A stretch of 64,000 nucleotides of DNA from Novosphingobium sp. PhB165 (GCF_004341845.1 NZ_SLVB01000005.1:186001-250000); one strand, 5' to 3'; counted from the stretch's first letter, positions 45,584 to 54,116 are shown. Numbers and translations: made by a program. Notes: generated from the sequence alone by a model not told the origin.

Positions 45584-46768
45584 ATGCAGCTTGAGAAAGA
45601 CATGCTGGCCGAACGGATCGGCGGCGAAGAGGTCACGCAAGACCTTCTGGAGCGCGGCTATTCACGCCGCAACATAGGCAAGATCGCGGCACTGCTGGGC
45701 GGCGGCCTGGCCGTGGCGCAAGCCATGCCCGCTTCCGCGCAGCAGGCCGCCAAGGCCGTGGCCGGCGCGGTGCGGATCGGCGCCAACGAGTGCTGGACCG
45801 GCCCGTTGCCTGCCGGCGCGCAGGCCGCCATGGCCATCGTCATGCAGGGCAACCGCTACGAACCCAATGACGAGCACGCCAAGCTCTTTGCCACCGTCGC
45901 GCAAGTGGAGGGCATCCCGCAGGACCATGTGGTCGCCTGGCCGGGATCGAGCGATCCGCTCAGCCGCACCGCGATCACGTTCGCCTCGCCCTCGCGCGGG
46001 ATCGTCACGGCGGACCCGACCTACGAGGCGATCTGGCGCACCGGCGCATGGATCGGCGCCAAAGTGACCAAAGTGCCGCTCACCTCGGACTATCGCCATG
46101 ACGTGAAAGCCATGCTGGCGGCCGATCCCAACGCCGGGCTCTACTACATCTGCTCGCCCAACAACCCGACCGGCACGCTGACGCCCATCGCGGACATCAC
46201 CTGGCTGGCCGAGAACAAGCCCAAGGACGCGATCCTGCTGGTGGACGAGGCCTATATCCACTTCGCAGGCACCGAAAACGCCGCCAAACTGGCCGCCTCG
46301 CGCGACGATGTGCTGGTGATGCGCACGTTCTCCAAGCTGTTCGGCATGGCGGGCATGCGCCTTGGCCTGACGCTCGGCGCGAAGTCCCTGCACGAGAAGA
46401 TGATGCGCTACGATGGCGGTCAGGTCACCTCGATGCTGCCGATGACGGCGGTCGCCTGCGGAACCGCCTCGCTGCCGCTGGCCGACCAGATCAAGGCCCG
46501 CCGCGACCAGATGATCGCCGCGCGCGAGGAGACCATCGCCCATATCGAGCGACGCGGCCTCAAGGTTCTGCCCGGCAGCCACGCGAACATGTTCATGGTC
46601 GACTGGAACGGCAAGACGCCCAAGGAGATGATGGCCGCCTTCCTTGCGCAAGGCGTGCAGATCGGCCGTGGCTGGAGCGCTTACCCCAGCATGTCGCGCG
46701 TCACGGTGGGGTCGGCAGAGGACATGCAGAAGTTCCGCCTCGCGCTCGACAAGATCCTGATGGCCTGA
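45584..46768 (+). CDS. Tat-exported PLP-dependent class I/II aminotransferase
   Basis: 394 aa, HisC-like fold type I enzyme. An N-terminal extension carries a twin-arginine signal (GYSRRNIGKIAALLGGG, residues 25-41) with an AxA-type site, ASA-QQ, near residue 53. Active-site residues are intact: SPNNPTG, DEAYIHF, and Schiff-base lysine K251 in TFSKLFGMAGMRLG, plus a substrate-arginine-type SRVTVG near the end. So it is a predicted periplasmic aminotransferase. It starts 28 bp after TauE/SafE and ends before a terminator. HisC itself is cytoplasmic, so a different role is likely; the substrate is unknown. Confidence 0.88.
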   Translation: MQLEKDMLAERIGGEEVTQDLLERGYSRRNIGKIAALLGGGLAVAQAMPASAQQAAKAVAGAVRIGANECWTGPLPAGAQAAMAIVMQGNRYEPNDEHAKLFATVAQVEGIPQDHVVAWPGSSDPLSRTAITFASPSRGIVTADPTYEAIWRTGAWIGAKVTKVPLTSDYRHDVKAMLAADPNAGLYYICSPNNPTGTLTPIADITWLAENKPKDAILLVDEAYIHFAGTENAAKLAASRDDVLVMRTFSKLFGMAGMRLGLTLGAKSLHEKMMRYDGGQVTSMLPMTAVACGTASLPLADQIKARRDQMIAAREETIAHIERRGLKVLPGSHANMFMVDWNGKTPKEMMAAFLAQGVQIGRGWSAYPSMSRVTVGSAEDMQKFRLALDKILMA

Positions 46769-46781
46769 TCGCGGATACCAC

Positions 46782-46821
46782 CTGCCGTGCCGGCCCGTGG
46801 GGGCTCGGGCCAGCACGGCAG
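46782..46821 (+). other. Long imperfect hairpin after the aminotransferase gene
   Basis: 16-bp arms (46782-46797 and 46806-46821) with a single mismatch and an 8-nt loop. No T run follows, so it is probably an RNA-stabilising or pausing structure ahead of the terminator 20 bp downstream. Confidence 0.6.
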
Positions 46822-46840
46822 TAATGTCCCGACAGGAGAG

Positions 46841-46870
46841 GGCCCGGCGCGAACCGTCTCGCGCCGGGCC
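46841..46870 (+). terminator. Rho-independent terminator of the receptor-exporter-aminotransferase operon
   Basis: A perfect 12-bp stem (46841-46852 and 46859-46870, GGCCCGGCGCGA) with a 6-nt loop, followed by TTCGCTATT. It is 72 bp after the aminotransferase stop. Confidence 0.75.
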
Positions 46871-46984
46871 TTCGCTATTCCGGCGTTCAAATGGCTGCCG
46901 CATCAAATACTTGTGGTGACGCAAACGATCCGATTTCCTTGGCGTATCCAAGGGTGTTTCCGCTTGCCCATCCCCGGTCTTTGC

Positions 46985-47004
46985 CTATTTATATGATTAA
47001 ATAG
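46985..47004. promoter_or_regulatory. Candidate operator A of the galactan regulon (autoregulatory)
   Basis: A perfect 7-bp inverted repeat CTATTTA-N6-TAAATAG, 24-43 bp upstream of the GntR start. It contains ATTTATATGAT, which recurs inverted upstream of the GH2 gene and with small changes upstream of the TonB receptor at 56863. The position suggests autorepression by the GntR protein. Confidence 0.6.
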
Positions 47005-47027
47005 ACTGAGAGGTGCCGGGACTACGC

Positions 47028-47759
47028 ATGCCCATCGATCCGCATGAAAATCGCGAGGCGCTCGGGCGCAATCTGACTTACGGACTGCTGGACCGGCTGG
47101 GGTCGCAGATCGTGGGCCACGCTTACGAGGGGCGCTCCTTTCCCACCGAGGCCGAATTGTCGCAGCAGCACGGCGTAAGCCGCTCGGTCACGCGGGAGGC
47201 GGTCAAGATGCTCACGGCCAAGGGCCTTGTCACCGCGCGGCCGCGTCAGGGGACGATGATCCAGCCGGTCAGCCAATGGAACCTGTTCGACACCGATGTG
47301 CTGCGCTGGATGCTCGACCGCAGCTTTTCCATCGATCTGCTCAAGCAGTTCAGCCAGCTTCGCGTGGCGATCGAGCCCGCCGCCGCCGCGTTGGCCGCAC
47401 AGGCCGCCGACGACGATGGCCGGGCGCTGATCGAGGCGGGCTTCGCGCGGATGCAGGCGGCCGAGGCCGGGCGTGATGACGTGTTGGAAGCCGACGTGGC
47501 GTTCCATGTCGCCATCCTCAAGGCCTCGGGCAATCCGTTCTTCGGCCAGTTCCGCGATGTCGTCTCTACTGCGCTCAAGACCTCGATCCGCTATACCAAC
47601 CGGATCGTCGGCCGCAGTGGTGACCTTGATGCGCACGAGGGGGTGATGGAGGCGATCCTCGCCCGCGATCCGCAGCGCGCGCGCGAGCGGATGGAGCGTA
47701 TCATCGTTGAGGCTCTTGTCGCCATCGACCACAACGAAAGCGCCGCCAATCGGGTCTGA
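47028..47759 (+). CDS. FadR-subfamily GntR transcriptional regulator
   Basis: 243 aa. An N-terminal winged helix (FPTEAELSQQHGVSRSVTREAVKMLTAKGLVTARPRQGT) is followed by an FCD ligand domain with WMLDRSFSIDLLKQFSQLRVAIEPAAAALAA and metal-ligand histidines such as FHVAILKASGN. FCD proteins typically bind a carboxylate or sugar acid and dissociate from DNA. ATG 47028 is preferred over GTG 47013, which abuts its GAGAGG. It sits directly upstream of GH2 and GH53 genes, so galactan catabolism is the likely target. Confidence 0.9.
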   Translation: MPIDPHENREALGRNLTYGLLDRLGSQIVGHAYEGRSFPTEAELSQQHGVSRSVTREAVKMLTAKGLVTARPRQGTMIQPVSQWNLFDTDVLRWMLDRSFSIDLLKQFSQLRVAIEPAAAALAAQAADDDGRALIEAGFARMQAAEAGRDDVLEADVAFHVAILKASGNPFFGQFRDVVSTALKTSIRYTNRIVGRSGDLDAHEGVMEAILARDPQRARERMERIIVEALVAIDHNESAANRV

Positions 47760-47801
47760 TCGAGGCCGGTATCGCGCCGGATTGACCCATTGAGCGTATA
47801 T

Positions 47802-47812
47802 ATCATATAAAT
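47802..47812. promoter_or_regulatory. Candidate operator B of the galactan regulon
   Basis: ATCATATAAAT on the plus strand is the exact complement of the ATTTATATGAT core in the site at 46985-47004. It lies about 97-107 bp upstream of the GH2 start, within a run of alternating T and A. Confidence 0.5.
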
Positions 47813-47908
47813 CCGAAAAAATGGCAGAGCGGCGATGAGTCCGGCCCGTGCGCGACGGGGTGGACTCCCCATTCGCGCCGGAAACAGCTACGAGAGCCCC
47901 TCCAAGCA

Positions 47909-50431
47909 ATGACCGAAGTCCCCGGAATTCCCCCCGTAGAAGTCGCTGGAATGCGTACCGACCGTCGCCATGCCATGGTGTTGGGCGTAGCGGGCGTGGC
48001 CGCTGCCAGCCTGCCGCAGACCGCTCTGGCTCTTCCCGAGAATACGCCTGTCGCCGTGCCGAGCCCGCGCCGCACATGGCTGCTCGATCGCGGCTGGCGC
48101 TTCCATCCCGGCCATGCGGCGGACATGAGCAAGGACTTCGACTGGGGGATCAACCAGCGGACTTACGCCAAGCCCGGCCTCGTCACCTCGCCGGCCGCCG
48201 TGGCCGACTTCGACGAGAACGGCTGGGCGGAAGTCTCGGTTCCGCACGACTGGGCGGTGGACTTGCCCTATGCGCCTCCCGCGACGCCCGCGCCCGAGGA
48301 CAAGGCCGATGCCGTAGCCGCGCACGGGTTCAAGGCGATTGGCCGTGCTTTCCCGCAGAACAGCGTCGGTTGGTACCGCCTGCGCCTGCCGGTCGGCGCC
48401 GCAGATAAGGGCCGCGCGGTCTGGCTTGAGTTCGACGGCGTGTTCCGCGCCAGCAAGGTCTTCGTCAACGGCTTCGAGGCGGGGGGCAGCGAGAGCGGCT
48501 ATGCGCCGTTCCGCGTCAATATCGCCGATTTCCTCGACTATGACGGGGGCCCTAACCAGCTTGCCCTGCGCGTGGACGCCTCGCTGGGGGAGGGCTGGTT
48601 CTACGAAGGCGCGGGGATCTACCGCAATGTCCGCCTCGTCAGCGCCGATGCGGCCCACGTGCCGCAGTGGGGCACTTGCGTGCGCACCGCCATCGATGCG
48701 GCCGGTGCCGGAGTGTCGCTGCTGACCACGCTGGCCAATGCCGGGGAGGGCAAGTCCGCCGTCACGCTGCGCCAGAGCATCCGCGATGGCGCCGGACGGG
48801 AAGTCGCACGGGCGGACGACCGGCAGGTCGCGCTGGAACCGCTTGCCAGCACCGAGATCGGGCAGGACCTGCACATCCGCGCGCCGCAACTCTGGTCGCC
48901 CGCTTCGCCCAACCTCTACACGCTCGTCACCGAAGTACTGCGCGATGGCGCGGCGGTGGACCGCTATGAAACCACCTTCGGCGTGCGCACCGTCACTTTC
49001 GACGCGGTGAAGGGCTTCACCATCAACGGCCGCAACGTGAAGCTGATGGGCGTCTGCAACCATCAGGACCATGCGGGCGTCGGCACCGCGATCCCCGATG
49101 CGCTGCACGAATGGCGGGTGGACCGCTCGATCGAGATGGGCGTCAACGCCTGGCGCAGCGCCCACAACCCGCCCGCGCAGGCGCTGCTCGACTTGTGTGA
49201 CCGCAAGGGCATGATGATGCTGGCCGAAACGCGGCTCAACACCACTAATCCCGAAGCGATGGACGAGCTGGAGCGGATGATCCTCTCCTCGCGCAACCAC
49301 CCTTCGGTGATCCTGTGGTCGGTGGGCAACGAGGAAGGCCATCAGGGCACCGAGCGCGGCCGTCGCATTTCGGCGGAACTGGTCGCACGCTGCAAGGTGC
49401 TCGATTCCACGCGCCTCACCACGCAGGCGATGGACCAGGGCTGGGACAGCGGCGCGGCCGATGCGGTGGATGTGGTCGGCTTCAATTACCGTACCGACAA
49501 GATCCCCGCCTGGCACGAACGCCACCCGAACAAGCCGGTGATCGGCACCGAGACCGGCAGCACCGTGTCCACTCGCGGCGCTTACGAAAACGATGCCGCG
49601 CGCCATATCGTGAAGGCCTACGACACCGAACACCCCTGGTGGGCCTCCACCGCCGAGGAGTGGTGGACCATCGTTGCCAATGCCCCCTACATCGCCGGTG
49701 GCTTCATCTGGACCGGGTTCGACTATCGCGGTGAGCCCACGCCCTATCCGGCGTTCCCCAGCGTTTCCAGCTACTTCGGCGCGATGGACTTGTGCGGTTT
49801 CGCCAAGGACAACTACTTCTACTACCGCGCGTGGTGGCGGCCGGACCAGCCGCTGGTCCACTTGCTGCCGCACTGGAACTGGGCGGGGCGAGACGGGCAG
49901 GCGATCCCGGTCTGGGCGCACGGCAACTGCGAGGAGATCGAGCTTCTCCTCAACGGCAAGAGCCTTGGCCGCAAGCCGATGCCGCGTAACGGCCATCTCG
50001 AATGGCAGGTACCTTACGCCCCCGGCAAACTGGAGGCGCGCGGCTACAACGGCGGCCGTCTGGCGGCCAGCGACACGCGGATGACGGCCGGAGCCCCTGC
50101 AAAGCTGCGTCTCACCGCCGACCGCAAGCGCTACACGGCGGCCATTGCGGATGCGGCCGTGCTGCGCATCGAAGTACTCGACCGGGCGGGCAACCCCGTC
50201 CCCACCGCCGACGATGCCCTCAGCTTCGCGGTTTCCGGACCGGGCCGGATCATCGGCCTCGGCAACGGCAATCCGACGTCGACGGAGCCTGACAAGGGCA
50301 CCACGCGCAAGGCCTTCAACGGCCTTGCGCAAGCGATCGTGCAAGGCACGGGGCAAAGTGGCGCGGTACGCGTCACTGTCTCCGGCGCCGGGCTGGCGCC
50401 CGCATCGATCGATCTCAGCTTCCACTCCTGA
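47909..50431 (+). CDS. GH2 beta-galactosidase, exported
   Basis: 840 aa glycoside hydrolase family 2. The order is a signal region (HAMVLGVAGVAAASLPQTALA, with a weak twin-arginine), a sugar-binding jelly roll, an immunoglobulin-like domain, the TIM barrel, then DUF4982-like and invasin-like C-terminal domains. The acid/base is E475 in ILWSVGNEEG and the nucleophile E548 in IGTETGS. It removes terminal beta-galactosyl residues, here probably from galacto-oligosaccharides in the periplasm. ATG 47951 is an alternative start. The 14-bp gap to the GH53 gene marks an operon. Other GH2 activities cannot be excluded. Confidence 0.9.
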   Translation: MTEVPGIPPVEVAGMRTDRRHAMVLGVAGVAAASLPQTALALPENTPVAVPSPRRTWLLDRGWRFHPGHAADMSKDFDWGINQRTYAKPGLVTSPAAVADFDENGWAEVSVPHDWAVDLPYAPPATPAPEDKADAVAAHGFKAIGRAFPQNSVGWYRLRLPVGAADKGRAVWLEFDGVFRASKVFVNGFEAGGSESGYAPFRVNIADFLDYDGGPNQLALRVDASLGEGWFYEGAGIYRNVRLVSADAAHVPQWGTCVRTAIDAAGAGVSLLTTLANAGEGKSAVTLRQSIRDGAGREVARADDRQVALEPLASTEIGQDLHIRAPQLWSPASPNLYTLVTEVLRDGAAVDRYETTFGVRTVTFDAVKGFTINGRNVKLMGVCNHQDHAGVGTAIPDALHEWRVDRSIEMGVNAWRSAHNPPAQALLDLCDRKGMMMLAETRLNTTNPEAMDELERMILSSRNHPSVILWSVGNEEGHQGTERGRRISAELVARCKVLDSTRLTTQAMDQGWDSGAADAVDVVGFNYRTDKIPAWHERHPNKPVIGTETGSTVSTRGAYENDAARHIVKAYDTEHPWWASTAEEWWTIVANAPYIAGGFIWTGFDYRGEPTPYPAFPSVSSYFGAMDLCGFAKDNYFYYRAWWRPDQPLVHLLPHWNWAGRDGQAIPVWAHGNCEEIELLLNGKSLGRKPMPRNGHLEWQVPYAPGKLEARGYNGGRLAASDTRMTAGAPAKLRLTADRKRYTAAIADAAVLRIEVLDRAGNPVPTADDALSFAVSGPGRIIGLGNGNPTSTEPDKGTTRKAFNGLAQAIVQGTGQSGAVRVTVSGAGLAPASIDLSFHS

Positions 50432-50445
50432 AGGACACCGGTTCC

Positions 50446-51558
50446 ATGAAGTCCCTTCGCCCCGTGCTGGCATTTGCCGCGCTGTTGACCGCCGCACAGG
50501 CCCATGCCGCGGAAGCGGGCCGCACGCTCTACCTTGGCGCCGACCTTTCCTTCGCCAACGAGATGGCGGACTGCGGCGCGGTGTTCCGCCAGAACGGCAA
50601 GCCGGTCGATCCTTTCGTGCTGCTCAAGCAGAAGGGCGGCAACATCATGCGCGTGCGTATCTGGAACAATCCGGATTGGACGCACTATTCGAACTATGAA
50701 GACGTGTTGAAGACCATTCGCCGTGCCCATGCGGCGGGCCTGCAGGTCCTGCTGGACTTCCATTACTCGGACGACTGGGCCGACGGTGACAAGCAGATCG
50801 CCCCCAAGGCCTGGGCCGGGCTGAGCACGGACGATCAGGTCCGCGCGGTCCATGATTATACGCGCGATGTCCTCGCGAAGTTGAACGCTGCGGGCGAACT
50901 GCCCGAACTGGTGCAGGTCGGCAACGAGACCAACCCCGAAGTCATGGGCGGCACCAAGGACAAGCCGATCGACTGGAAGCGCAACGCGCGCCTCATCAAT
51001 GCCGGTGTCGCCGCCGTGCGCGAGGCATCGAAGGCGGCGGGCAAGCCGATCAAGGTGATGCTCCACATCGCCCAGCCCGAAAACGTCCTACCGTGGTTCG
51101 ACGATGCCACGGCAGCGGGCGTGCTCGATTACGACATCATCGGCATCAGCTACTATTCGAAGTGGTCGAAATATAACTTCGCCGGTCTGAGCAAAGTGAT
51201 CACCGCCGCGCACCAGCGCTACGGCGCCGATGTCATGGTGGTAGAGACGGCCTATCCCTTTACCGAGGAGAGCGCCGACGCCTCGCCCAACCTGCTGGGC
51301 ACGGACTCGCTGGTTCCGGGCTATCCGGCGACCCCGCAGGGCCAGCTCAAGTATCTGGAAGACCTGACGCAGACGGTGGTCGACGCGGGCGGCAACGGCG
51401 TCGTCTACTGGGCACCCGACTGGGTCTCGACCCAGTGCAAGACGCGCTGGGGCACCGGCTCCAACTGGGAAAACGCCGCGTGGTTCGATCTCAAGCGGCA
51501 CGAAGTGCTGCCGGTGATGGACTTCCTTTCGAAGACTTACACGAAGTCCGCGAAGTAG
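50446..51558 (+). CDS. ganB: GH53 arabinogalactan endo-beta-1,4-galactanase
   Basis: 370 aa with a signal peptide (LAFAALLTAAQAHA). GH53 TIM barrel signatures are YLGADLSFANEM, NIMRVRIWNNP, LLDFHYSDDWADG, and the two catalytic glutamates E161 (VQVGNETNPE) and E267 (MVVETAYPF). It cuts beta-1,4-galactan, the side chain of pectic rhamnogalacturonan I, to oligosaccharides that the GH2 enzyme can trim. It shares the operon with GH2. A REPIN-like element follows its stop. Confidence 0.95.
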   Translation: MKSLRPVLAFAALLTAAQAHAAEAGRTLYLGADLSFANEMADCGAVFRQNGKPVDPFVLLKQKGGNIMRVRIWNNPDWTHYSNYEDVLKTIRRAHAAGLQVLLDFHYSDDWADGDKQIAPKAWAGLSTDDQVRAVHDYTRDVLAKLNAAGELPELVQVGNETNPEVMGGTKDKPIDWKRNARLINAGVAAVREASKAAGKPIKVMLHIAQPENVLPWFDDATAAGVLDYDIIGISYYSKWSKYNFAGLSKVITAAHQRYGADVMVVETAYPFTEESADASPNLLGTDSLVPGYPATPQGQLKYLEDLTQTVVDAGGNGVVYWAPDWVSTQCKTRWGTGSNWENAAWFDLKRHEVLPVMDFLSKTYTKSAK

Positions 51559-51619
51559 GGCGCCAAAGCCTCGGCGCCAATGCGCTGGATAATGGTGACG
51601 AGCGAGCGGCCTAACACCA

Positions 51620-51772
51620 CCGTCGCCCCCGCGAAGGCGGGGGCCCCGCTTTATTTGGGCACGCAGAGACGCGGAGACGTAGAGATTTCAGTGCAAGCAC
51701 GATCCCTCTGCGTCTCCGCGTCTCTGCGTGCTTTTAAAAGAGCGGGATCCCCGCCTTCGCGGGGATGACGAG
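51620..51772. repeat. Palindromic inverted-terminus element, copy 3 (long form)
   Basis: The ends are CCGTCGCCCCCGC-GAAG-GCGGGGGC at left and its inverted relative ATCCCCGC-CTTC-GCGGGGAT at right. Internally a 25-bp inverted repeat (51659-51683 and 51707-51731) with 24 of 25 paired bases is built from the same GCACGCAGAGACGC words as in copy 1. It is located just after the GH53 gene. Confidence 0.85.
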
Positions 51773-51819
51773 GATGGAGAGGGCTTGGAGGCGCGGAATG
51801 ATGCGCTCAGCGAATCGTC

Positions 51820-52200
51820 CTAGCGGGGAGGAGTCGCTGCCGGGGTCGCCGGTCGCGCATCATAGACCGCTCGGCGCGCCCGTACGCCCTTGATCCACGC
51901 GGGGAATCGGGCCGATTTATCCGCATCTGCGGCATCGAGCGCGGCGAGGAACTCCGCATTGTTCTCTTGCCCCAAAATCACTGCCGCGCGGGTCGAAGCG
52001 CAGGCGGCTTTGGACATGTCGAAAATTTCATCATCTTTGGCGTCGGTGTGCGAGGCCCTGATCGCGGCATGCATCATGCACTGGTCGTAGACGATATAGC
52101 CTTTCTGGTCCGGAGTGAGCTGCCTGGCTCCCGGAGCCTCAGCCCATGCGGGCGCAGCGACTGCCGTTGCCAGTATCAATCCCAATGCCAACCGGTGCAT
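51820..52200 (-). CDS. Small exported protein, unknown function
   Basis: 126 aa with a signal peptide (LALGLILATAVAAPAWA, cleavage before EAPG). The mature part is helical and has two cysteines (QCMMHAAIR and KAACASTRA) and a Pro/Ala-rich tail. An AGGAGGGGA ribosome binding site precedes ATG 52200. No family recognised. It is divergent from the PAP2 gene over a 374-bp gene-free stretch. Confidence 0.65.
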   Translation of the reverse strand: MHRLALGLILATAVAAPAWAEAPGARQLTPDQKGYIVYDQCMMHAAIRASHTDAKDDEIFDMSKAACASTRAAVILGQENNAEFLAALDAADADKSARFPAWIKGVRARRAVYDARPATPAATPPR

Positions 52201-52574
52201 GATCGTCCCCTCCTAATCGAGAGGTAAACGATGGATGTGATGGGTTAAATCCACGTTATGGGCGGCTAGGAGGCACCTTAATGCATTAGGAACGGTGCGG
52301 TCAGCGGCATGCCCAGAACCCTGATTAGCCAGATTGGCCGCCGATAAAATTCGGGAGCGGGATGGCGGCGGCGAGGCAATCGAATGCCGTTGCGCCGATG
52401 CGCCGGACGAACTGCAACACGGTCTTGCCGAAGCGCCCGGTTTCCCCCAACATACATTTCAGCTGCCGGTTTCGAGCGCCTTCGAGTATCCGGTTCATCC
52501 ATCCTTAAGCGTGACTCGGGCTGGTCGCCACCCACGTCGCCGTCTGCCCTCATACCTGCCCTGGACATACCGTA
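52201..52574. other. Gene-free 374-bp region
   Basis: Between two divergent genes. The only structure I see is the 10-bp palindrome TAATGCATTA near 52278-52290. No gene, terminator or repeat family is recognised. Confidence 0.4.
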
Positions 52575-53624
52575 ATGACTTTGATGCAGCCGTCCTGGCC
52601 CGTGCCCTCCACCGCAGGCGTGGATTCAGCAATGGCCGATGAGCTTGTTACGCCCGCGCTGGCGGCCGTGAGGGAGGCCGGGCCGTCCATCACGCGGCAT
52701 TTCCTGACCGCGCTTTTGCTCAGCCTGTTCGCGCTCTCTGCCTTGATGCATGCCGCCGGGCTGCACATCGACCCCTGGCGTGCGGGTAATCTGCCGTACT
52801 ATGCGGCCGGGGCGGTACTGCTGTCGCTGCGCTTCGGATTGCCGCGCACGGCGTGGCGGCACGCGGTGCCGGTTGCGCGCTTCTGCGAATATGCCGGGCT
52901 GTTCACGCTGATTTCGCTGATGGGCGCCACCGCGAGCTATCCGGTGGCGGCGCTGACGCACGGCTATGCGGATGTCGCCTTGCAGCGCGTGGATGAGGCT
53001 CTGGGGTTCAACTGGCTGGGCTGGTACCGCACGGTGGCCGCCCATCCCGTACTCCAACTGTTGGGGACGGCAGCCTATCGCAGCATCTATGTCACGCCCG
53101 CGCTGTTGCTATGGGCCAAGGCACGGGCCGGGCAGCATGCAGAGGCCTACCGGTTCATTGCCGGGTTCTGGCTGGCGGCGGTTATTACCCTGGCCGTGTT
53201 CAGCCTGATGCCGGCGGTCGGGCCGTTCTCCCACCTGTGGCATGGCGCGATCCCCTACATGCCTGAGAGCGAGCTTTGGCAGTCCGGCCTGATCCCCGCG
53301 CTGCGGGCGCACAGCGTGCATATCGTCGATCTGGCGAAGCTGCGCGGTATCGTGTCGGCGCCCAGCTTCCACACGGCGGCGGCGGTGCTCTACATCGTTG
53401 CGGCGTGGCGCATGCCGTCGATGCGCTGGCCGATCGTGGCGCTCAATGTCGCGATGCTGCTGTCCACGCCGGTAGAGGGCACGCATTATCTGATCGACAT
53501 GCTGCTGGGCGCGGTTGTGGCGGTGGTTTCGCTGGCTCTGATCGGTTTCTACGAGCGCATGCAATTCGCTATGGCGCGGCGTGACAGGGCAGGGGCTCCA
53601 ACCTCCGTGGCTGCCGCGGGGTGA
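52575..53624 (+). CDS. PAP2-superfamily protein, inositol phosphorylceramide synthase-like
   Basis: 349 aa with about six membrane segments. SAPSFHTAAAVL and PVEGTHYLIDMLLGA carry the two active-site histidines and aspartate of PAP2_3 phosphatases/synthases of the Aur1/IPC type. Such proteins transfer phospho-head-groups to ceramide or dephosphorylate lipid phosphates at the inner membrane. Sphingomonadales make glycosphingolipids and inositol-phosphoryl sphingolipids, so a lipid role is plausible. ATG 52632 is an alternative start. Confidence 0.82.
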   Translation: MTLMQPSWPVPSTAGVDSAMADELVTPALAAVREAGPSITRHFLTALLLSLFALSALMHAAGLHIDPWRAGNLPYYAAGAVLLSLRFGLPRTAWRHAVPVARFCEYAGLFTLISLMGATASYPVAALTHGYADVALQRVDEALGFNWLGWYRTVAAHPVLQLLGTAAYRSIYVTPALLLWAKARAGQHAEAYRFIAGFWLAAVITLAVFSLMPAVGPFSHLWHGAIPYMPESELWQSGLIPALRAHSVHIVDLAKLRGIVSAPSFHTAAAVLYIVAAWRMPSMRWPIVALNVAMLLSTPVEGTHYLIDMLLGAVVAVVSLALIGFYERMQFAMARRDRAGAPTSVAAAG

Positions 53625-53726
53625 AGGCCAACGTCGCCGGGTGGCTCTTCGGGGCACCCGGCGCGCGTTCTGCGATCCGCATATTCCGTTTTCCTACAGG
53701 CAGGCCGCTGCGATAATTTCGCGGAC

Positions 53727-54002
53727 ATGATCCCGACAGACAGCGCCGCTCCGAAGTCCCGCCGCTCCAATGCCGACTATCGGTGGACCCGGGCGAAGAT
53801 TCTTACTTTTCTGCATGCGCTGGCGCGCACGACCTCGGTCGCTGCGGCGGCGCGGCATGTCGGCATGAGCCGCCAGTCCGCCTATCGGCTGCGCGCGCGA
53901 TTGGGGAAAGAGTTCGCCGATGTGTGGGACGAGGGCCTGCGCCTCGGCGCGGCCCGCAAGGTGACAGTTTCGATGCAAGGTGACAGGCGCGGCGCAAGGT
54001 GA
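53727..54002 (+). CDS. Small HTH DNA-binding protein
   Basis: 91 aa. Residues about 36-58 (TSVAAAARHVGMSRQSAYRLRAR) form an HTH close to Fis- or resolvase-type recognition helices. It has a short basic N-terminus and a tail (KVTVSMQGDRRGAR) encoded by the iterated motif below. I associate such proteins with sphingomonads; function unknown. No strong ribosome binding site precedes ATG 53727. Confidence 0.6.
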   Translation: MIPTDSAAPKSRRSNADYRWTRAKILTFLHALARTTSVAAAARHVGMSRQSAYRLRARLGKEFADVWDEGLRLGAARKVTVSMQGDRRGAR

Positions 54003-54053
54003 CGGTTTTGGGCCAGGACCGTGTCAACAGTGTCAACTGTGTCACCTTGTGCG
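53957..54053. repeat. Iterated GCAAGGTGAC motif at the HTH gene's 3' end
   Basis: GCAAGGTGACAG occurs at 53957-53968 and 53976-53987, and with one change at 53995-54006: three direct copies at an exact 19-bp spacing. GTGTCAA words follow at 54022 and 54031, with GTGTCAC at 54040. An inverted copy GTCACCTTG is at 54042-54050. The coding frame of the small HTH gene ends inside the third copy. Confidence 0.7.
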
Positions 54054-54083
54054 GGCCGACGCGGGCCGGGAAAGGGCCACGAA

Positions 54084-54116
54084 AAAAGGGGCGCCGGGAG
54101 GAGTGGCGCCCCTTTT
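54084..54116. terminator. Bidirectional terminator between HTH gene and TonB receptor
   Basis: A perfect 12-bp stem (54084-54095 and 54105-54116, AAAAGGGGCGCC) with a 9-nt loop. It is T-rich on exit in both directions and lies 72 bp past the receptor stop. Confidence 0.85.

Noticed and set aside
47888..50497. Long open frame antisense to the GH2 gene (over 800 codons)
   Set aside because: High G+C leaves antisense frames open; its product is Arg/Gly/His-rich with no family motif, while the sense frame has both catalytic glutamates.
52278..52568. 96-codon minus-strand frame
   Set aside because: Arg/Pro-rich with no ribosome binding site, signal or domain; composition is typical of noise.
53957..54053. 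CRISPR array
   Set aside because: Repeat units are only 10-12 bp with 7-bp spacers, no cas genes, and the array overlaps a coding region.
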